A stretch of 22,638 bases of DNA, taken from positions 1-22,638 of the forward strand of contig JBHHXR010000023.1 in NCBI GenBank assembly GCA_046757205.1. Direction: 5' to 3'. The notes under the pieces are model-generated. The model made no database searches. It saw only the letters and a program-made list of their open reading frames with translations, and was not told the DNA's origin. The stretch is from JBHHXR01 sp046757205 (lineage in GTDB: Bacteria > Pseudomonadota > Alphaproteobacteria > Rhodobacterales > Rhodobacteraceae). A program made the position numbers and the translations under genes. Below are positions 15,289 to 22,638 of this stretch, piece by piece. The first letter of the stretch is position 1, and each line of letters opens with the position of its first letter.

Positions 15289-16314
15289 CTAACCTTCGAT
15301 CACCGGGCGTGGCAGCAGGCCTGCGCCCTCGGCAATGGGCTCTACGGCCTCTTCCCACTCAATCCCCATGATGTGTACACCGGCCACGCCTTCGATTTCC
15401 CGGATTTCGCCGATTTGCTCGATGCAGAGCTTGATACCTTCATCGCGCCACGCCTTCGTGCGGGCCGCCTTGTCTTCTTTACTGATGCCCGCGACAGCCC
15501 CTTCCATACGGGCAACAATGTCGTCAGGGATCGACATGCCCGGCACCCGGTCGCGCATGAATCTGGCCATGCCCGCGCTTTTCAAAGGCCCGACACCGGC
15601 GATGAAGCTAAGCCTTTCGGTTACGCCCAGATCAACCACCCGCTTCATGTATTCACGAAACACCGGCAGGTCATAGATCAGCTGAGTCTGAATGAAATCC
15701 GCCCCGGCAATCGCCTTTTTGGCAAGCCGGTATGGCCGCCACTCCCTCGGATCGGCGAAGGGGTTTGCCGCACCGCCGACAAACAGGCCCGGCCCGCCAC
15801 CGCTGATTTCTTCGCCGCATTGGAAGATGTTTTTGTCGCGCATATCCCTGAGCATGCCGATAAGCTGCATCGAGTCGATATCATGCACGTTCTTGGCGCC
15901 GGGATGGTTGCCCATCGACTGATGGTCGCCCGACAGGCAAAGGACGTTGCGCAAGCCCAGCGCGTGTGCCCCCAGAAGATCGGCCTGGATGGCCAGCCGG
16001 TTGCGGTCGCGGCAGGTCATCTGGATGATCGGCTCGAGCCCTTCGCCAAGCGTAATCAGACCGGCAGCGATTGATGACATTCGCACCACTGCCGTCTGGT
16101 TGTCGGTGATGTTCACCGCATCCACCACGCCCTTCAGCAATTTGGCCTTTCTGCGCACCACCTCTGCGTCCTGGCTCTTGGGTGGGCCAAGCTCTCCGGT
16201 GACGGCGAAATGTCCTGCTGCGAGAACACGCTCAAGATTGCTGCCCGAGCGCTGGCCAAGCGGCGGCGTGTCGGGTGTTTCGGGCAGGTTTACTGTTGGA
16301 AATGCCTTGTTCAT
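15289..16314 (-). CDS. metF: Methylenetetrahydrofolate reductase (MetF)
   Basis: 341 aa TIM-barrel enzyme that interconverts 5,10-methylene-THF and 5-methyl-THF using FAD. Family segments visible are FAVTGELGPPKS, VVDAVNITDNQTAVVRMSS, the LCLSGDHQSMGNHPGAKNVH loop with DIDSMQLI after it, GADFIQTQLIYD and FIAGVGPLKSAGMARFM. The ATG at 16314 has AGGA (overlapping the metV stop TAG) 6 nt upstream; metV and metF are 7 nt apart. It lies in an hdr-mvhD operon with metV rather than with methionine-synthesis genes. This points to a role in C1 energy or assimilation metabolism, in which electrons are exchanged with the Hdr-MvhD-HdrA module instead of directly with NAD(P)H. Confidence 0.93.
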   Translation of the reverse strand: MNKAFPTVNLPETPDTPPLGQRSGSNLERVLAAGHFAVTGELGPPKSQDAEVVRRKAKLLKGVVDAVNITDNQTAVVRMSSIAAGLITLGEGLEPIIQMTCRDRNRLAIQADLLGAHALGLRNVLCLSGDHQSMGNHPGAKNVHDIDSMQLIGMLRDMRDKNIFQCGEEISGGGPGLFVGGAANPFADPREWRPYRLAKKAIAGADFIQTQLIYDLPVFREYMKRVVDLGVTERLSFIAGVGPLKSAGMARFMRDRVPGMSIPDDIVARMEGAVAGISKEDKAARTKAWRDEGIKLCIEQIGEIREIEGVAGVHIMGIEWEEAVEPIAEGAGLLPRPVIEG

Positions 16315-16321
16315 GGTTTTC

Positions 16322-17008
16322 CTACCCTGCATCGCTTTCAGGAAGACGCAGATCGTCTCGCACGATGCGGCGGTGCCCGCCGTGGCGCGACGACGACCAG
16401 TCTTTGGGTGGCTCGACATTCATCAACTGATCGATACTGCCCTGTTCGCCCGCGCGCTCCCAGATCACCTGCCAGGCGCATTCGGTGCCCGGATCAACCT
16501 CGCATTCACCGGATTGCGAACCGCCGCAAGGGCCGTTGAAGAGTTGTTTCGAGCAGCGGCTGACCGGGCAGACCCCGCCGGTCAGGTGCAGCACGCAGTT
16601 GCCACAGCCCTGACAGCGCTCCTCCCACACTCCATGCTCTGACGGGTAGCCCATGAACTTGGTGTCGAGTGCCGGCAGTACCCGGATCGAGGGATAGCGT
16701 TCGGCCAGGCTTTGCACGCCGACACCGCAGCCCAGCGACAGGATCGCGTCATAGTTTCCCACCTCGTCATCGAGTTGGCGCAGGAATTCTTCTTCGCACT
16801 GGCGCTGCACCGTGGTTTCACCCACTTCGAGCGCCTTGCCTTCAACCTCGCGCGACAGTCGCAGTGATGATGACAGCACGGCGACCTCATTGCGCCCTCC
16901 GGCGAAGCAGACGGTCACACAGGTACCGCAGCCAACGGCCAGCACCTTCTTGTCATCCTTCATCATGTCCTTGATGGCATCGAGCGGTTTTTGTTCAGCG
17001 ACGATCAT
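16322..17008 (-). CDS. metV: MetV, methylenetetrahydrofolate reductase C-terminal/iron-sulfur partner protein
   Basis: 228 aa. The N-terminal half has a Rossmann-like region with VLAVGCGTCVTVCFAGG and ILSLGCGVGVQSLAERYP. The C-terminal half is the MTHFR_C cysteine domain: CQGCGNCVLHLTGGVCPVSR, C, KQLFNGPCGG, ECEV and ECAWQVIWERA. In acetogens MetV binds iron-sulfur clusters (and zinc) and transfers electrons to the FAD of MetF; MetF and MetV form a stable core. The gene is 3 nt after the mvhD stop and 7 nt before metF, firmly inside the operon. It is present as a separate protein here rather than fused to MetF. Length and motif set are complete. Confidence 0.9.
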   Translation of the reverse strand: MIVAEQKPLDAIKDMMKDDKKVLAVGCGTCVTVCFAGGRNEVAVLSSSLRLSREVEGKALEVGETTVQRQCEEEFLRQLDDEVGNYDAILSLGCGVGVQSLAERYPSIRVLPALDTKFMGYPSEHGVWEERCQGCGNCVLHLTGGVCPVSRCSKQLFNGPCGGSQSGECEVDPGTECAWQVIWERAGEQGSIDQLMNVEPPKDWSSSRHGGHRRIVRDDLRLPESDAG

Positions 17009-17011
17009 GGA

Positions 17012-17488
17012 TCAACTTTCAGCTTGAGGACCGGGTGCTTCCGGCGTGTCCAGAACAGCGTTGCGACGCGCCTTTCTGGCAATGGGTGAAGGGCCGACTT
17101 CCCTGATGGTTTCGGCAAATTCCTGAACCTTTTCAGCAAATTGCGCGCCCATTGCGGCCGAGATGTTGATCATCCGCGCCCGCTGGTCTTCCAGCCCGAT
17201 TTCTTTTAGCAGATCGGTTACGCGCCGGACCCGTCTGGCAGCTTGCGTATTGCCGTTAAGGTAATGGCAGGTGCCCGGCAGGCATCCGGCGACCACGACG
17301 CCGTCAGCCCCGTCCTCGAGCGCATGAAGCACTTCGACCACGCTGGCGCGCCCCGTACAGGGCAGCTCGACGATCTTGATCGATGGTGAATAACCAAGCC
17401 GCGCACCACCGGCCAGATCGGCGGCGGAATAGGCGCAGTGTCGGCAGCAGAAGGCTACGATTTCAGGGGTGAATTCATCGACGCTCAT
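17012..17488 (-). CDS. mvhD: MvhD-type [2Fe-2S] electron-transfer subunit
   Basis: 158 aa. The FCCRHCAYSAADLAGG start, IKIVELPCTGRASV and VVVAGCLPGTCHYLNGNTQA are the conserved cysteine segments of the MvhD/FlpD family, which carries a [2Fe-2S] cluster and links HdrA to its electron donor module. Residues after INISAAMGAQFAEKV form the usual C-terminal helix plus a low-complexity tail. ATG 17488 overlaps the hdrA stop by 4 nt (ATGA), so the two are translationally coupled. In methanogens MvhD connects HdrA to hydrogenase; no hydrogenase is encoded in the window. Here the donor is probably NAD(P)H through the NfnB-like module within HdrA. Confidence 0.9.
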   Translation of the reverse strand: MSVDEFTPEIVAFCCRHCAYSAADLAGGARLGYSPSIKIVELPCTGRASVVEVLHALEDGADGVVVAGCLPGTCHYLNGNTQAARRVRRVTDLLKEIGLEDQRARMINISAAMGAQFAEKVQEFAETIREVGPSPIARKARRNAVLDTPEAPGPQAES

Positions 17489-20400
17489 TCAGCGGCCCTC
17501 ACTTCAAACAAGGCATCGACCTTGGCGGCAATCTGATCCGGCGTGTAGTGATGAAGCTCGATCGCGCCGGCCGGGCATTCCGCGGCGCAAAGCCCGCAAC
17601 CCTGACACAACGCCGGTTCGATCCGAGCCGCTCCAAGCGTGCCGCCAACGCCTTTCACCATATCCACGATCCGTGGTGCGCCATAGGCGCAGATGCGCAC
17701 GCAGGTCAGGCAGCCGACGCAGAGATCCGGGTTGACCTCGGCCACCGGACCACCGGTGATGATCTTGTCACGCGACAGAATGGTCGCGGCACGGGCTGCG
17801 GCGGCTTTGGCCTGCACGATGCTTTCGCTCAGCATCTTGGGATAATGCGCGAGACCCGCCATGAAAATCCCGTCAGACAGGAAATCAACCGGGCGAAGCT
17901 TGACATGTGCTTCCATGAAGAACCCGTTCATATCGAGCGTCACGCGAAGGCGGTCCGCCAGTTCGCGCGCCCCTTTGGAGGGTACGATCGGCGTGGACAG
18001 GACCACCATGTCGGGCGTGAAGGTCATCTCGCGGCCCAGCACTTCTTCCCATGCGTTCACCGTCAGCGCGCCGCTTTCATCAATATCCACAACCGGCGGG
18101 CAGTCGTCTTCGTAGCGCAGAAACAAAATGCCTTCTTCGCGGGCCTGAGTATACAGCCGCTCCTTGAATCCGTAGGTGCGAATGTCCTTGAAAAGCACGG
18201 TGATCTGGGCATCAGGATTGAGCCGCTTGAGCGTAAGGGCATTTTTCAGCGCGGTGGTGCAGCAGATGCGCCCGCAATATTTGTCTGCCGGGCCAACGCA
18301 TTGAACCATGACGATATTGCGCGGCAGGGGTTTGTCGTCCGTACCGTTCTCGTTTGCCGCCAACTGGGCTTCAAACTGTTGCTGGGTAGTGATCCTGTCA
18401 TCCTGACCATAACAGTATTCGTCGCCCCGGTATTCCTCGCCGCCCGTGGCAACGACATAGGCACCGTGGGTAATTTCGACACTCTGGCCGTTTTCGTCAT
18501 AGGTAAGTCTTGAAGTAAAATTGCCCATGATCCCGCTCTTGCCGGTCAGGTTCGCGCCCAGATGGACGGTGATCAGGGGGTTTGCGCGGGTTTCTTCGAT
18601 CAGTGCTTTCAGGTACGCCTGCGGAGATCGAAAGCCTTCCTCACCCTCCGGCACCAGATCAGCCCCTGCCCCGAATTCCTCCAGCCCATAGTGCACATGG
18701 CGAAGGGCGCCGCCGAGTTCCACGCCACGTTCAACCAGATCGACCGGAAATCCTTGTTTGGCCAGCGTCAGCGCCGTTGTCATCCCGGCCACGCCGCCGC
18801 CTATCACCAGTGCCCCTCGCTGGACCTCGACGCTGCCGGTCTTCAACGGCTGCTGTTCGCTGGCACGTGCCACCGACATGCGCACCAGATCCTTGGCTTT
18901 GCCCGTGGCCGCGTCCCAGTCATGCGAATGCACCCAGGAACACTGGTTACGGATATTGGCAATGTCCAGAAGATGCGGGTTCAGCCCGGCCTGTTGCAGC
19001 GTCTTCTTGAACACCGGTTCATGCGTCAGCGGCGTGCAGGCGGCAACCACCACACGGTTTGCGCCGGTTTCGGCCACCGTTTTCGCAATGTGGACGATGC
19101 TGTCAGTTGAACATGCGAACATGTTGTCTTCGGTGTGGATCACATTGGGCAGATCTGCGGCATAGTCCGCCACCTCGGGCACATCCAGATAACCGCCGAT
19201 ATTGGTGCCGCAATGGCAGACAAAAACCGCAACCTTCGGGTTTTCCGTCGTGATATCGCGTTCGGGCGGGAACACCGCCTCACGCGTCAGCGTGCCACGC
19301 GCGGGGCGCATCAGTGCGCCTGCCTGCGCTGCGGCGCCGCTGGCCTCCAAAAGACTTTCGGGAATGTCCTTGGGTTCGCGGAAAGGGCCGACGCCAAAGA
19401 CGCCTTTGCGGCTGGTCTGCAACGGGTCGTGCTGGATGGTCTTGCAAAACCCGTATTCATCAAGCTCAACGCCCAGCGTCGCGGCCAGTTTCCTGGTGTC
19501 TTCGGAGATTTCCATGCCAACCGACAGCACCACCATATCAAAGTGTTCTTCCTTGATGGCGCTTTCACCCGGTGCAGCAATACCCGCACCCCGGTCCATG
19601 GTCTTGAGGATCAGGTTTCCGGTCTCGGCATCTTCGCGCACTGCCGATACCCGGCAACGGCGGTAGCTGACATTGTGCTTGTCGCGGGCGGTTTGATAAT
19701 AGGTCTCATAGCCTTTGCCGAAAGAGCGCACATCCATGACAAAGACTTCGATCTGGCTGTCGGGCCAGTGCCCCATGGTCATGGTTGCCTGCTTGGTTGC
19801 GTACATGCAGCAAACCGATGAACAATAATCATGCGAAGTATCGCGTGAGCCGACGCATTGCAGGAAGGCAATTCGTTTGGGACGCTCACCATCCGAGGGG
19901 CGCATGACCTTGCCCGATGTCGGCCCCGAGGCAGAAAGCAGCCGTTCATATTGCAGCGAGGTCAGTACGTTCTGGAACCGTCCCAGCCCGAACTCCTGCG
20001 CGGCTTCGGCCTCATAGGGTTTGTAACCCGGGGCCAGAACCACGGCACCGACTTCGATCTTGCGTGTTTCATCAACCATGTTCAGGTCAATCGCATCAAA
20101 CCCGCAGGCATCGACGCAAGCGTTGCATTCCGAGCAGATGCCGCATTCAAGGCAACGCGCAGCCTCGGCGCGCGCCTGATCCTCACTCAAGGCAGCGTCA
20201 ACTTCCCGGAAGTGGCCGGTGCGTTCTTCGGCGGGCAAATGGGCCTCGGCAGGGGGCTCGGCCAGCTTGATGGTGCCCTTCAGAACCTTCCTGTCAAGCT
20301 CGGCTTGGGTAAAGGTGGCGATGGGCTGGTTTGAGGGTTCTTCGCCCTTCGCTTCCCCGCTGAGCAGGTAATGCGAGATAGAGGCCGCAGCCTTGCGTCC

Positions 20401-22080
20401 ACCGGCAATCGCGTCGATGACGAATGCGGTGCCGCTGATGAGATCACCCGCGGCAAACACACCGGGCTGGGCTGTTTCATAGGTGTCCTCATTGACACGT
20501 ACCGTCCAGTCACCTTCCGAGTGGATACCCTTGCCTTCGGGAATAAAGCCCAGACCGGCCTTTTGGCCGATCGACAGGATAATGACGTCGGCCGGCATGA
20601 CGTGGTCCGATCCCGGCTCCACATGGGCGATCTTGCGCCCGTCCGCACCGGTTTCAAAGCGCTCGACCCGTTGGCACTCGAGGCCTGTAACATTTCCTGC
20701 GCCATCATCGGTCACGCGCAGGAAATTGAGGCCGACATGCATCCTGATGCCTTCTTCCTCAGCGGCGCGAACCTCGGCAACGCTTGCGGGCATGGCGCCG
20801 CCAGAGCCGCGCACGGCCATCTGCACGTCGGTTGCGCCAAGACGGACCGCACTGCGTGCAACATCCATCGCCACATCACCGCCGCCAACGACTACCACCC
20901 GCTTGCCGTCGATCCGAGGGCGCGGGTCCTTTGCGGTGTCGCCCAATTCCGCCAAGCGCACGTCGCGCAGAAATTTGGTGTTTATCAGTACGTTATCAAG
21001 GTCGGCGCCGGGAATGGGCAACCTGATCCCCTCATGCGCGCCAACCGTCATCAGCACCGCGTCATAACCTTGCTCAAACAGGTCATCGAGGTTCTCAACC
21101 GGGCTTGAGAGGCGCAGTTCGACACCCAGATCGACGATATCGGCAACCTCGCGCTCGATAATGTCGGCGGGCAGGCGGAATTCGGGCACTCCGACGCGCA
21201 ACATGCCGCCCGCCACAGGCAGCGCTTCGAACACGGTGACGCCAAAGCCCTCAAGGCACAGGTCCTGCGCTGCGGAAAGGCCGCAGGGGCCAGCGCCGAT
21301 GATGGCGATCTTCTGATCATGTTTGCGTTCGGCAGGCTTCGGCCTGACGCGCGGTTCGGCCATCACCGTGTCAGTAACAAACCGCTTCAGCGCGCGAATG
21401 CTGACCGGTTTGTCCACCATCGCGCGTGAACACGCATCTTCGCAGCGGGCATTGCAAATGCGTCCGCAAATCGCCGGAAAGGGGTTGTCGAGCCGGATGG
21501 ATTCATAGGCTTCCTCATACCGGCCTTCACCGATCAGTGCGATATAACCTTGCGCCCGCTGACCCGCCGGGCAGGCATAGCGACACGGTGCCACCCCGCG
21601 CTTTTCGATGGCATAAGCGTCGGGTGCACCCTGCGGATAAAGCTTGTAGGCCGCACGTCTCTGGCTCAGCCCGCCCTCGAATGCATTTTCCACCGAAACC
21701 GGGCAAACCTTGGCGCAATCGTCGCAAGCGGTGCATTTGTCGGTATCGACAAAACGCGCCTTGCTGTGCAGCGTCGCGGTGAAATTTCCAGCCTCACCCT
21801 CCAGCGCCAGAACCTCTGTATTGGTCAGAACGTCGATATCCAGATGTTGGCCTGAATCGACCAGCCGGGGCGAGATCGTACACATCGCGCAGTCATTGGA
21901 CGGAAAAGTCTTGTCGAGCCGGGCCATATGCCCGCCTATGGCCGATTGCTGTTCGGCCATGAAAACCTTGAAGCCGGTATTGGCCAGATCAAGCGAGGCC
22001 TGCATCCCTGCAATACCCCCGCCGACCACCAACGCTGCGCCGGTGGGGCGGCCGTTGGGCTCTTTTTTTTTCACCCCCAT
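17485..22080 (-). CDS. hdrA: HdrA-like flavoprotein fused with a GltD/NfnB-type NAD(P)H module and a second HdrA module
   Basis: 1531 aa from ATG 22080. The first HdrA FAD domain has GGGIAGMQASLDLA (about 20-33) and a ferredoxin motif CTACDDCAKVCP (116-127). At the point where HdrA normally continues, a GltD/NfnB-type module is inserted: Cys166, 170, 205, 209, 213, 217 (APCRYACPAG...ICGRICNARCEDACSR), FAD motif GAGPCGLSAA (about 262), NAD(P) motif VVVGGGDVAMDVAR (about 396) and FAAGDLISG (about 543). Next come CLECGICSECNACVDAC (643-659), the rest of the first FAD domain with a CVGSRD..YCSSVCC motif (742-758), and a complete second HdrA: VFVCHCGTNIGG (953), VIGGGVAGMTTAL, CVGPADKYCGRICC, and two C-terminal [4Fe-4S] motifs, CVGCLTCVRIC and CQGCGLCAAECP. 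HdrA is the bifurcating FAD subunit; the insert suggests NAD(P)H exchange. The codons just after the start contain nine consecutive A bases. Confidence 0.9.
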   Translation of the reverse strand: MGVKKKEPNGRPTGAALVVGGGIAGMQASLDLANTGFKVFMAEQQSAIGGHMARLDKTFPSNDCAMCTISPRLVDSGQHLDIDVLTNTEVLALEGEAGNFTATLHSKARFVDTDKCTACDDCAKVCPVSVENAFEGGLSQRRAAYKLYPQGAPDAYAIEKRGVAPCRYACPAGQRAQGYIALIGEGRYEEAYESIRLDNPFPAICGRICNARCEDACSRAMVDKPVSIRALKRFVTDTVMAEPRVRPKPAERKHDQKIAIIGAGPCGLSAAQDLCLEGFGVTVFEALPVAGGMLRVGVPEFRLPADIIEREVADIVDLGVELRLSSPVENLDDLFEQGYDAVLMTVGAHEGIRLPIPGADLDNVLINTKFLRDVRLAELGDTAKDPRPRIDGKRVVVVGGGDVAMDVARSAVRLGATDVQMAVRGSGGAMPASVAEVRAAEEEGIRMHVGLNFLRVTDDGAGNVTGLECQRVERFETGADGRKIAHVEPGSDHVMPADVIILSIGQKAGLGFIPEGKGIHSEGDWTVRVNEDTYETAQPGVFAAGDLISGTAFVIDAIAGGRKAAASISHYLLSGEAKGEEPSNQPIATFTQAELDRKVLKGTIKLAEPPAEAHLPAEERTGHFREVDAALSEDQARAEAARCLECGICSECNACVDACGFDAIDLNMVDETRKIEVGAVVLAPGYKPYEAEAAQEFGLGRFQNVLTSLQYERLLSASGPTSGKVMRPSDGERPKRIAFLQCVGSRDTSHDYCSSVCCMYATKQATMTMGHWPDSQIEVFVMDVRSFGKGYETYYQTARDKHNVSYRRCRVSAVREDAETGNLILKTMDRGAGIAAPGESAIKEEHFDMVVLSVGMEISEDTRKLAATLGVELDEYGFCKTIQHDPLQTSRKGVFGVGPFREPKDIPESLLEASGAAAQAGALMRPARGTLTREAVFPPERDITTENPKVAVFVCHCGTNIGGYLDVPEVADYAADLPNVIHTEDNMFACSTDSIVHIAKTVAETGANRVVVAACTPLTHEPVFKKTLQQAGLNPHLLDIANIRNQCSWVHSHDWDAATGKAKDLVRMSVARASEQQPLKTGSVEVQRGALVIGGGVAGMTTALTLAKQGFPVDLVERGVELGGALRHVHYGLEEFGAGADLVPEGEEGFRSPQAYLKALIEETRANPLITVHLGANLTGKSGIMGNFTSRLTYDENGQSVEITHGAYVVATGGEEYRGDEYCYGQDDRITTQQQFEAQLAANENGTDDKPLPRNIVMVQCVGPADKYCGRICCTTALKNALTLKRLNPDAQITVLFKDIRTYGFKERLYTQAREEGILFLRYEDDCPPVVDIDESGALTVNAWEEVLGREMTFTPDMVVLSTPIVPSKGARELADRLRVTLDMNGFFMEAHVKLRPVDFLSDGIFMAGLAHYPKMLSESIVQAKAAAARAATILSRDKIITGGPVAEVNPDLCVGCLTCVRICAYGAPRIVDMVKGVGGTLGAARIEPALCQGCGLCAAECPAGAIELHHYTPDQIAAKVDALFEVRAAE

Positions 22081-22187
22081 CCGTTTCCAGTTCCCTTGGA
22101 TTCCAAGCTTTCGCAAAGCGCGTTAAGGCAGCGTAGCAAGCTCAGGTTCAACAGATCGATCCATTGCGGCGTTCTGCGTTCACTTAT

Positions 22188-22340
22188 CGCCGCATTATCG
22201 CTCGCATAATCGGCACGGTTCTCTTTGAAAAGCCGAACGCCGCGCGCGGAACTCAGCCGTGTAGGACGGGGTGTGTTTTCTTTGTGTCATGGGGTTCATC
22301 CTTTGAGAGTTTTACTCTCCGGTAAACCCGGGGCGGTTCA
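22188..22340 (-). mobile_element. Truncated IS3-family element: left end and frameshifted start of orfA
   Basis: Read on the minus strand from 22340, TGAACCGCCCCGGGTTTACC and GGAGAGTAAAACTCTC look like an IS3-type terminus. AAGGA then precedes ATG 22290, whose frame begins MTQRKHTPSYTAEFR. The expected continuation of this orfA type (GVRLFKENRADYASDNAA) is present but in another frame, as if two bases were lost near 22245. The first frame ends at a TAA after about 35 codons. Recognisable IS sequence ends at about 22188, some 108 bp before the hdrA ATG. orfB and the right end are missing. It reads towards hdrA, so leftover IS promoter activity could enter the operon. Confidence 0.65.
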
Positions 22341-22460
22341 AACCCCCGGTTGCCTGTTGGTAACTGTCGCTGCGGACAAGGCGGAAGAGATCGTGCGGTC
22401 CCTCTCCGAAGCCACTCTCCTGGCGCTGAGCTTTCCCGTGAGCACCGCCTTACCGCACAT
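22338..22460 (-). pseudogene. Possible truncated tyrosine-integrase start beside tRNA-Ala
   Basis: On the minus strand an ATG at 22460, 124 bp past the tRNA 3' end and just after a G-run, opens a 40-codon frame starting MCGKAVLTGKLSARRVASER. This resembles the first residues of phage/island integrases (the N-terminal LTxKxxRxxxxxE-type segment of the DUF4102/P4 class). The similarity stops after about 20 residues, and the stop codon (TGA, 22340-22338) is the first three bases of the IS left end. The match is short and from memory only; it is offered because an integrase next to a tRNA 3' end is the usual arrangement. Confidence 0.3.
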
Positions 22461-22583
22461 TCCCCCCCACGAATGCAGCGGAATACGCGCGCAATACAAG
22501 GCACCGCGCGGAAACCACGAAGCGGTCTCACCCTGTTATTACGGGGCTTTCTGAAATATCCGGAATGTCAGGGAAGGGTGTGG
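22341..22583. other. tRNA-to-IS spacer
   Basis: Apart from the possible integrase start, this stretch holds only a weak plus-strand hairpin (22531-22546: CCCTGT, TATT loop, ACGGGG with one G-T pair, then CTTTCT) and a run of eight C at 22462-22469. No intact gene or att duplication is visible. Confidence 0.4.

Positions 22584-22638
<55 letters not shown>

Noticed and set aside
14568..16074. Plus-strand open frames opposite hdrCB and metF
   Set aside because: Antisense shadows; the minus strand carries intact, motif-rich genes.
22108..22119. AGCTTTCGCAAAGC-like short inverted repeat before hdrA, loosely resembling a PccR half-site
   Set aside because: The core is TTTCGCAAA, not TTTGCAAA, has no second half-site, and a 5-bp stem is expected by chance.

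Overview
The window is about 22.6 kb of high-GC DNA from an alphaproteobacterium. The best guess is a Rhodobacterales (roseobacter/Paracoccaceae-like) genome. The reasons are a propionyl-CoA carboxylase locus with its own ScfR/PccR-type regulator and TTTGCAAA operator, the small lipoproteins embedded in that locus, and the style of the insertion-sequence scars. The call rests on pattern recognition only; no database search was run.

Region A (1-9643) is a propionyl-CoA/methylmalonyl-CoA assimilation locus. On the minus strand, reading from right to left, it holds pccB (5535-7067), a 41-aa lipoprotein (5166-5291), a 123-aa unknown (4710-5081), a glycine-zipper lipoprotein (4377-4583), pccA (765-2765) and the 5' third of methylmalonyl-CoA mutase (1-765, cut by the window edge). 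A DcaP-type outer-membrane porin (3026-4255) lies in the opposite orientation inside the locus. Divergent from pccB is a two-gene unit: a proline-racemase-superfamily enzyme with a Ser/Cys catalytic pair (7209-8246), overlapping by 4 nt the gene for a PccR-like regulator (8243-9643). The 141-bp divergent intergenic region carries a 9-bp perfect inverted repeat built on TTTGCAAA, which is very probably the PccR operator.

Region B (9644-13267) is ordinary accessory DNA: a small secreted protein, a MATE transporter, a YbdK-type carboxylate-amine ligase whose 3' end overlaps the MATE gene, and a VOC-family protein translationally coupled to the ligase.

Region C (about 13350-22638) is the most interesting part. 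It is a five-gene minus-strand operon, hdrA(+NfnB/GltD module)-mvhD-metV-metF-hdrCB. This is the gene set of the electron-bifurcating methylene-tetrahydrofolate reductase complexes of acetogens (MetFV-HdrABC-MvhD). Here HdrA is a 1531-aa fusion with two HdrA modules and an inserted NAD(P)H-dependent GltD/NfnB module, and HdrC and HdrB are fused. The operon is visibly less GC-rich than its surroundings. It is bracketed by truncated IS3-like left ends (13684-13858 and 22188-22340), a probable truncated integrase start (22338-22460) and the 3' part of a tRNA-Ala(CGC) gene (22584-22638). It therefore looks like a horizontally acquired C1-metabolism island beside a tRNA integration site.

Together the window combines C3 (propionyl-CoA) assimilation with a complex that would interconvert methyl-THF and methylene-THF with electron-bifurcating or confurcating chemistry. 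In an aerobic alphaproteobacterium the complex is most easily read as a methyl-THF oxidation system for methylated substrates. That direction, and any functional link between the two halves, is inference.
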